DNA of 64,000 bases from Tubiluchus corallicola (lineage: Eukaryota > Priapulida > Priapulimorpha > Priapulimorphida > Tubiluchidae), in the NCBI GenBank assembly GCA_030141605.1, contig JAQGDQ010000037.1:625001-689000 (forward strand). Direction: 5' to 3'. The translations under genes and the position numbers were made by a program. The notes under the pieces were generated by a model, which was not told the origin of the DNA, did no database searches, and saw only the letters and a list, made by a program, of their open reading frames with translations. Of this stretch, positions 43,001 through 64,000 are shown one piece after another; position 1 is the stretch's first letter; each line of letters begins with the position of its first letter.

Positions 43001-46000
43001 AAATCAGTGTCTAAACGTTAAAAAAATAGGCTGGTACAGTAAAGATAAATCAACACAACACTTGAAAAACATAATGAGCCTTGAAAAACACATAGATTAG
43101 TATGGTATACCAATACTGGTGGGCAACTGCCCAGTGTGCCCATGCATTAAGGCGGCCCTGCTAGGCTGGACAAAATGAGCTGGTATTGTGTTTCAGATAT
43201 GTTTTCCAGCACATTTGTCCAAATTTGATGCGCATCTTTACAATTAAATCTCAGCACTATTTAATGTATATGTGCAAATAATTTTTTTTACCAAAATATG
43301 CTGAATTTTCTAAAGTGCCAACTGCCAATTTTCATTTCCATTTATAATATGATAAAATGTGGTTTTATGTCATAAAATTCTGCTTTGTGTTACTTCGGTA
43401 GTATATCGTTGAACCATAGAAAGCAATTCATAAAGTATATAATGTAGTAAAGACATGTACATATGTTTAAAATTCACAACACAAAAAGTTTTCTAGAAGG
43501 GAAGCCACTAAGTGCGAACGAGGTGGAAAAATATGTTATCATGAACCGTTTTTACTCAACATACCTTGAACAGCTGAAACTTATGTGAATTATTCCAATG
43601 TAACTTTTCTTGCAAACCTGAACTTATAATTAAGGATGATAGCATTTTTTTGCCTGATGACTATCATTCCGGAGAGGTTGAGCATTTAAGATGGTAAGAA
43701 TAGTCTGAATAGTGCCTAAAATCTATATCATGATTGGAACACTAATAATAATTATTGAATAATGAATTAAAATAAGTGTTTAGGCAATCAACTATAAACA
43801 TGCCAAAACTATTAATATGTAAACTATCCAAATTTTAAAGTAACTTAGATTCGAAGCAAATGTATTGCATAGGGTTTTGAATTATGAATTTCATTAAAAA
43901 TTAAGTCACGTTAAAATTTGGCTAGTTTATGCAAATTATGCAAACTCCTGAACTATTACAATAGGTAATAAATACTTTACAAAATATTTAATGAATTCCA
44001 AACAAGTACTGGCGATGGTGAAATCAAAAATTTTATATTTTACATTGTAGAAAAAAATTGAATTTACAAACTTTTAATGTGAATTTAACCTGTATTAAAA
44101 ATACATCAGTTGATAAATCGAAGCATCAACTAAATTCATTGACTTAAAAATAAAATGCCAGATGTTATCGACAAGTTAACAATAACTACATTTAAAAAGA
44201 ATACGAAGCAACAGTGGACGAAGTGTTTGAGCTTTACTTGGTGTAATAAGAGGTTCACGTCCAACTAGGTCACTAAGTGTAGCCTCAATGTCACTCCTGC
44301 TAGTCAAATTCAAAATAATTAGTTGCTGTACATTATTAAAACATCACGCAATTATCTCACTCAGAGGCGTCACTTAATTTGCAAATATGAAAAAAATTTT
44401 CATTGTACCACATAATGCCTATAAAATTTCACTTGATTATCTACTCATCTGGAACAAACATGATATACATTTGTTTGACTTAAAAAACATAATAATTAGG
44501 CCTAAAATGTGTACATACTTTACAGAAAAGCTTAAGAGATCAAGCACTTTGTTGTAGATGGCTCCTCTTTGTTCGTACTCCACAATGATTCCTATATAAG
44601 ACAGTGCAAGACAGTAAAATGTCAATTCTCATATGCTCATGGTAATAATTTGTTTTATTAGTTGATGGTGTTTAGTGCAGTAAGCTAGCAATAGAGAGGC
44701 ATGAATCAAAAGTGTCTTAGGGTTGCCAGACATCTCTTATCTATGGGACATACCCCATATTTGATAATTTTGTCCCCTGTCCCCTGTACTGACCTTTCAG
44801 GGACACCGATTTGTTCTGTATTTAGTCCATTTTTTAATTTTGTAAAAAATATCTTTTTACAGTTCTTAGTGGTAATATTGTAACTAATTATACTTTATTT
44901 TCTGAGATTCTCTTGATGAAAATAAACCAAATGTAATGAGGAAGCTAGCTAGTTTTGCTAGAAGTTTACACAAAGTTGACGTGTTTGCTACCTATCTGCA
45001 ACTTGTCCAGTTGCTATGGTTATCGATTTGCTCTGAAGCCTAAATAAATTTTTACTTTATTTTCTGTATTGTTTGTATTAAGTAATAACTTTCAAAATTA
45101 TTTTCCTTTACATTTTTATATTGTCTCTATTGACTAAGAATTTTGCAATGATTTCACCTCAGAATTTCTTTTAGTCATCTATATTGAACGTATTAAACAA
45201 TGATTATATTTCTCTATTGTTATTATTAAAATTAATAAATATCTTCAAATCATTTCACTTCACAATTTTTTTAGCTTGTATTAAATAATTTTCAAATAAT
45301 TTTACTTTTGTTTTCCTCACAACCAATTACAATCTTTGCTTTATGTTTTTAAGTAATGTCTACTTTTACATAATATATTGGTCTGAGTGTGTAGGCTTGT
45401 ATAAATTTATATATATAATTATAGTAATATAGTAGTCTCTGTTGTTTGTATTAAAATTAATAAATATTTTCAAATCATTTCACTTTACAAATTTTTAACA
45501 TGTATTAAATAATTTTCAAATAATTTTATTTTTGCTTTTCTCACAACCAATTACAATCTTTGCTTTACGTTTTTAACTAATGTCTACTTTTACATAATAT
45601 ATTGGTCTGGGTGTGTAGGCTTGTATAAATTTATATATAATTATAGTAATATAGAGAGAGATTTGAAGTGTTCCGTATTTCCAATTTTCTAATTTGGCAA
45701 CCCAAATGTGTCTTAACTATAGAACCACAGAAGAAGTTCACTGTATATAGCTGCTTGAGTGTGACCAGGCATACAGTTTTGAAATAAGTGCTTAACTGCA
45801 ATGTAGCCAAATGAATTTGGCTGCAACAAACTTTAAATAAGTTTTCCTCAAATTGTCACTTTGTTATGAGATCATCAATGTGTCTGATTTAAATTATTCC
45901 GTCTTATGCATTGCACAATAATTTTGACCTTGTCAGTATTCCATAATTTATAAATATTACAATACTCAGAAATATTTCCTAATATGATTACCAGGAGGAT

Positions 46001-46031
46001 AATAACGAAGCAGAAATCTCTTCGCTTTCAT
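40086..46031 (-). CDS. DAW1: Dynein assembly factor with WD repeats 1 (DAW1/WDR69)
   Basis: Cytoplasmic WD40 protein needed to deliver outer-arm dynein to motile cilia. There are ten exons in coding order: 46031-45992, 44591-44519, 44296-44205, 43617-43565, 42739-42558, 42082-41983, 41555-41448, 41205-40977, 40543-40371, 40268-40086. All phases fit, giving 410 residues (human 415). The N terminus [14 protein letters not shown], then EYEQRGA and the linker RLQEKL, precede a WD40 propeller with repeated GS(Y/F)D(R/H/K)T...WD units such as [13 protein letters not shown] and [13 protein letters not shown]. The last repeat stops early at ITGALKNV, where relatives end in a C-x-I-W strand; a one-base change in a run of five A would restore it (see findings). 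Its start is 310 bp from that of PP1, head to head. Its presence implies motile cilia in the organism. Confidence 0.96.
42833..43160. mobile_element. hAT-like MITE, 328 bp
   Basis: The ends are CAGGGCCATCTTAAT and, inverted, CAGGGCCGCCTTAATGC; CAGGG is the classic hAT terminus. The flanks CTAGGCTA (42825-42832) and CTAGGCTG (43161-43168) form an 8 bp target duplication with one mismatch. It lies in DAW1 intron 4. No coding capacity. Confidence 0.85.
44720..45703. mobile_element. 984 bp element with GGGTTGCCA termini and a 12 bp flank duplication
   Basis: It starts GGGTTGCCAGACATC and ends TTGGCAACCC. The flanks AAAAGTGTCTTA (44708-44719) and AAATGTGTCTTA (45704-45715) match in 11 of 12 positions. 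A related GGTTACCAGACATC start occurs at about 21682. A duplication this long is unusual for cut-and-paste elements other than the Mutator group (8-11 bp); the superfamily is not assigned. It lies in DAW1 intron 1. Confidence 0.7.
45225..45654. repeat. 225 bp tandem repeat, about two full copies
   Basis: The stretch from ATTAAAATTAATAAAT at 45225 recurs from 45450 with few differences (shared CACAACCAATTACAATCTTTG and TTGGTCTG.GTGTGTAGGC). A more diverged partial copy begins near 45065. It is internal to the GGGTTGCCA element. Confidence 0.85.
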
Positions 46032-46206
46032 TTCTTTCCTAAAGGATGATGCTGGATTACCATAAAAGAAATTTTGTGCACAAAATTAATAAGTCAAGCA
46101 TACAGTTTTGAAATAACCGTTTAACTGCAATCTAGTCAAATTATTTTTTAGGCTGCAACAAATTTTAACTAAGTCTTCCTCAAATTTTCACTTTGTTATG
46201 AGATCA
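45766..46206 (+). repeat. Direct repeats (about 110 bp each) flanking DAW1 exon 1
   Basis: Copy 1 at 45766-45874 and copy 2 at 46096-46206 share GCATACAGTTTTGAAATAA, TTAACTGCAAT, GGCTGCAACAAA and CACTTTGTTATGAGATCAT. The first coding exon of DAW1 (45992-46031) lies between them, so one copy is in intron 1 and one in the promoter. Confidence 0.85.
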
Positions 46207-46341
46207 TAACTGTAATCACAAGTTTCGCAACAAGCAAGCATATAAGTGCGATGAAATATTCTCGTAACTACGTACGCTGTTACTAAGGTGGGTTTTTTCC
46301 GCATATACAGTGCTGCCCTCGCATCGATATTAATTACTAAA
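46032..46341. promoter_or_regulatory. Shared bidirectional promoter region DAW1 / PP1
   Basis: Only 310 bp separates the divergent start codons, so both transcription starts and core promoters must lie here unless an upstream untranslated exon exists. No convincing TATA box is visible. Part of the region is the second copy of a 110 bp direct repeat. Confidence 0.6.
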
Positions 46342-55860
<9,519 letters not shown>

Positions 55861-58226
55861 GTCTATCCTTTAGCACTACAGCATGGACGAAGAAGCATGA
55901 AGCTTGTAAACTATTCTTTTACTTTATCTACTTCTGCTAGGGCACTAAAATATTGCAATGATTTCACCAACATTAATTACATTTATTTTAATTAGCTTAT
56001 TGTTGACTGATAATTTCTAATCTTCATGCAATAGTCCGAGTAAAAAATTACAGGTGTTGAAATATGTACATCTTTAATAACTTTTCAGCCATTTGTATAA
56101 AGCTAATGAATTGTTTGGTTTTCTATATTAACAAATAAGGGATCTCACATAAAGAAGAAAATTTTGTACTTTAATTCCATAAGTATTTGCTACTCGGCTG
56201 AAGATGTGCTTTACTAACCAAATTTTTGTTCATCTGCTCAAGCTGTAGAGGTCGTGCAGCGTCAGAACATCTGAATCTGAACCGGTTCCTGTTTATTTTA
56301 AATGTTACCACCAATGTCACAGTTTTACTGCTGACAAGTTTCAAAGATTTTCTTTTTCTAGGCATTGTTATCAAACATTGCCAGATTAGTAACAAATACA
56401 AATGCTTGCTCGTTTTTTCACGAGTTATTTTTTTTTAAAATCACGTAGATACGTGGGTTGGTGAAGGCTGAACTCATTTGCTGTCTAATAATTTCATGAT
56501 ACCAACATCAATAGTGTTAAAAATAAAGAAAATCTTTAAAATTTGTCAACAATAAATCAGATAAGGATTATGACTGAACGCTGTGATATACTGATAGAAA
56601 GTTTTAAATTGATACTTCACGAAATGTTTTCGCCAACGAATTGTAAAGGTCTTATATCCCCGTTTTGAAGTTCTTGTCGCAATTTTCTTCTAATTATTTA
56701 TTATTAATCATTTTTGTTTTATTCTATTTACGTTATTTCAATGTGATTATTACTTCTTTAGCACGACCTTTCACATCAAAATATTATGCTTCTGGTTAAC
56801 TTTATATTTGTACCTCTAGCTAATACCCCAGTAGGTGCAAAATTTGCTGAGATACAGGCTATTTGTAACAGTCAAACTATATTACAATGCTAATGTTTTT
56901 GCAAAGTGATTATCTTAGTGAAACATTACTGCAATTAAAATGTTCGTATTTACATGTAGTTTTTGTAGAACTTGTCGCAATTTTTGTGCAAGTTCTGTAT
57001 AAATACTACAAAGAGGCAAACTACAATATTGACGATGCTGTTATGTATGTATTAACGTACGTTTCAAAATGTTACCCTTCTGTGTATCACACTAAATTAT
57101 GATCTTATAAATTAAATCATCGCTTTTTACAGCCTCTAATAGTTTCACTTCATTTTCTATTTTGTTTGGATTATTTTCATATTCGGATTTTTTTTGCAAA
57201 TGTTAACACTATTAGGATATATAGATTTTTTTAACCTTCCCTTTAGATGTATTAAATTTTTCCGTTATAGATCACCGGTAAAACTGTTTCTTATGCCTGG
57301 TAGTCATTACAATGGTAGACTGATTATTTTAATGCATATTCAGGTGACTACTCTGGGTTACAGTACTCGAGAATTCAGCTAATAACTAATAAACACCAAA
57401 CTTTCAATTCCATCATCGTCAAGCAAAGTTGACTGTTAATGTGTTGCATGTCTGTGAAATCGTGTTGTGTAAATGTGCTAGCCGTTATTAAATTTAGGAT
57501 TAGAACAAATAAGTTGTTTTGACTATTTAAAACTGCTGTATTTATAATTGTAAACAAATTGGTTTTTAACGTATCATTACAATATGTATGACAGCTGTGG
57601 AATCTGTGCATTGCTTCCAAGCCAGTGCTTGATTTCTTTAATGTTAATTTGCTCCCATGCCACGTTGATATGCCAAATGTAATTTATATAATGTCTAATC
57701 ATTCTACTCTGCTTCAAGTGCTGCCGTTTGCCTTCGAAATTTTCTGAAATACTGTTCTTGTTGTCATATAGTAATGTGGGAGATATAATGTTCGTGCTTA
57801 CTAGTAAAACTATATAATATTCTATTTGTAGCTACCCAGATGCATGGAAAGTTGGGCAAGATTTTTTTATGAAATTTTGTGATTTAAAAACGAACTTTTT
57901 GTCGCATTTATATGTTTGTTGTTACACAGAAAAACATTCTGTTCGCAGCATTCAACTTCGCACAGAAATGTGAATGTTCTTTCAATCCAACAAGAATAAT
58001 ACGCATAATTTGAACTGTAAATTGTTACACCTTAACACCAAAAAAAAAACAAGAATGTGTAACGACCTTTGTTGTCCAGCCGACATCACGTTCATCCTTT
58101 TTGTGAATTCTCTTCTATCTTATTATTTACCAATATAAGAAGCAAATCCTCAGTCAAGCAGAAATCATTTCTATCAATTTGAAGAAAGACAAGCATAGTA
58201 CAGTTTTAAACAATAAATAATAATGA
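55861..58226. other. PP1 3' flank and PP1-PSMA6 convergent intergenic region
   Basis: The two genes converge here. The only supported feature is the candidate PP1 poly(A) signal. Short frames such as the one at 56887-57102 have no recognisable homology. Confidence 0.5.
56522..56527 (+). terminator. Candidate PP1 poly(A) signal
   Basis: AATAAA about 660 bp after the PP1 stop, with a second AATAAA close behind near 56550. Motif evidence only. Confidence 0.35.
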
Positions 58227-63382
<5,156 letters not shown>

Positions 63383-64000
63383 CTAAATATTTAAAAGTAA
63401 CAAACTGTTGAATGGCTAAAATTTCCAAAGAGTTTCCGATGAAATCAATGAATTCAGACCCAAATCTGTAAGTCTAATGACGTGAGACAATATTCACACC
63501 TGATGTCCAGTGTCCAGAAATGACCGCACCGATTTCAAGGCCCCTACCACAAGTGTGTACTCTGCGAGTTTTGTCTCACTCTATAGATCTACAGGTTAAC
63601 ATTTATAAATTAAACTTGTATGCGCTAATTTTAGTTCCTGTCTCAGCCCCTTAAAAAATTCCAGTTTTATCATTTTCTGAGGCCCTACCCAACTATCTTT
63701 CCTGCAAGTTTCACAACTACACTTACTATAGTTTTAGTATTATTCATTGTGTTATGTATTTTTGCCATTGTTAAAGCATTCTTAATGCCCATTTAGATAT
63801 CTACCCCATTGCCTAAATACTTATGAAAAAATTTGGATTTAACTCAAAGCCCTAGGAAATGTCAAAACTGATACATGTCCAGTGTCCCTTTGGTGAAGGT
63901 CACCAAACCACTTTCAAGACCTCTGCCCCAGATATATACCTTGTAAGTTTCATGACTCTGGCCCTTTAAATTCGAGAGTTAGCAGAAAATAATGTGAAGA
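63383..64000. other. PSMA6 first intron, with degenerate repeats
   Basis: TGTCCAGTGTCC occurs at about 63507 and 63877. A block of the type AAGACCTCTGCCCC..TTGTAAGTTTCATGACTC recurs in variants near 63537, 63678 and 63915. The units look like diverged tandem copies of one repeat. I searched here for PSMA6 exon 1 and did not find it. Confidence 0.5.

Noticed and set aside
56887-57102. 71-residue plus-strand frame downstream of PP1.
   Set aside because: No homology recognised, AT-rich, no splice or promoter support.

Overview
This is a 64 kb piece of an AT-rich animal nuclear genome. It has intron-split genes with GT-AG borders, AATAAA signals, an intracellular-type serpin, a motile-cilia assembly factor (DAW1) and many short non-autonomous transposons. 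The proteins align to human orthologues almost end to end, so an invertebrate metazoan is likely. I cannot name the phylum from sequence alone. It is not prokaryotic: there are no operons and no CRISPR.

Layout. Positions 934-2091 (+) hold an intronless serpin. Positions 3840-24682 (-) hold TUBGCP2 (gamma-tubulin complex component 2), with 23 coding exons joining in frame to 655 codons; its C-terminal exons are not in the window. Positions 27539-30211 (-) hold CCT5 (two coding exons). Positions 30212-34345 are a transposon-rich intergenic stretch. Positions 34346-39377 (+) hold CWC15 (six exons). Positions 40086-46031 (-) hold DAW1 (ten exons), head-to-head with PPP1CB-like PP1 at 46342-55860 (+, eight exons). 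Positions 58227-63382 (-) hold PSMA6 (six exons; the first coding exon lies beyond the right edge). I rebuilt exon borders by hand from splice sites, phase agreement and remembered family sequence.

The genes are mostly housekeeping: microtubule nucleation, protein folding, splicing, dynein-arm assembly, dephosphorylation and proteolysis. They do not form one pathway. DAW1 and PP1 probably share a 310 bp bidirectional promoter.

The non-coding part is rich in short elements bounded by inverted repeats and target-site duplications: hAT-like (8 bp duplications), piggyBac-like (TTAA), pogo/Tigger-like (TA) and two unassigned types. There are also two decayed LINE fragments, tRNA-derived SINE-like pieces, minisatellites and local duplications. 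I found no intact transposase.

I did not find a new multi-gene system. The most notable observations are a textbook U12-type AT-AC intron in TUBGCP2, a serpin that appears nested antisense inside TUBGCP2, a one-base homopolymer break at the DAW1 C terminus, and several complete non-autonomous transposons with intact target-site duplications.
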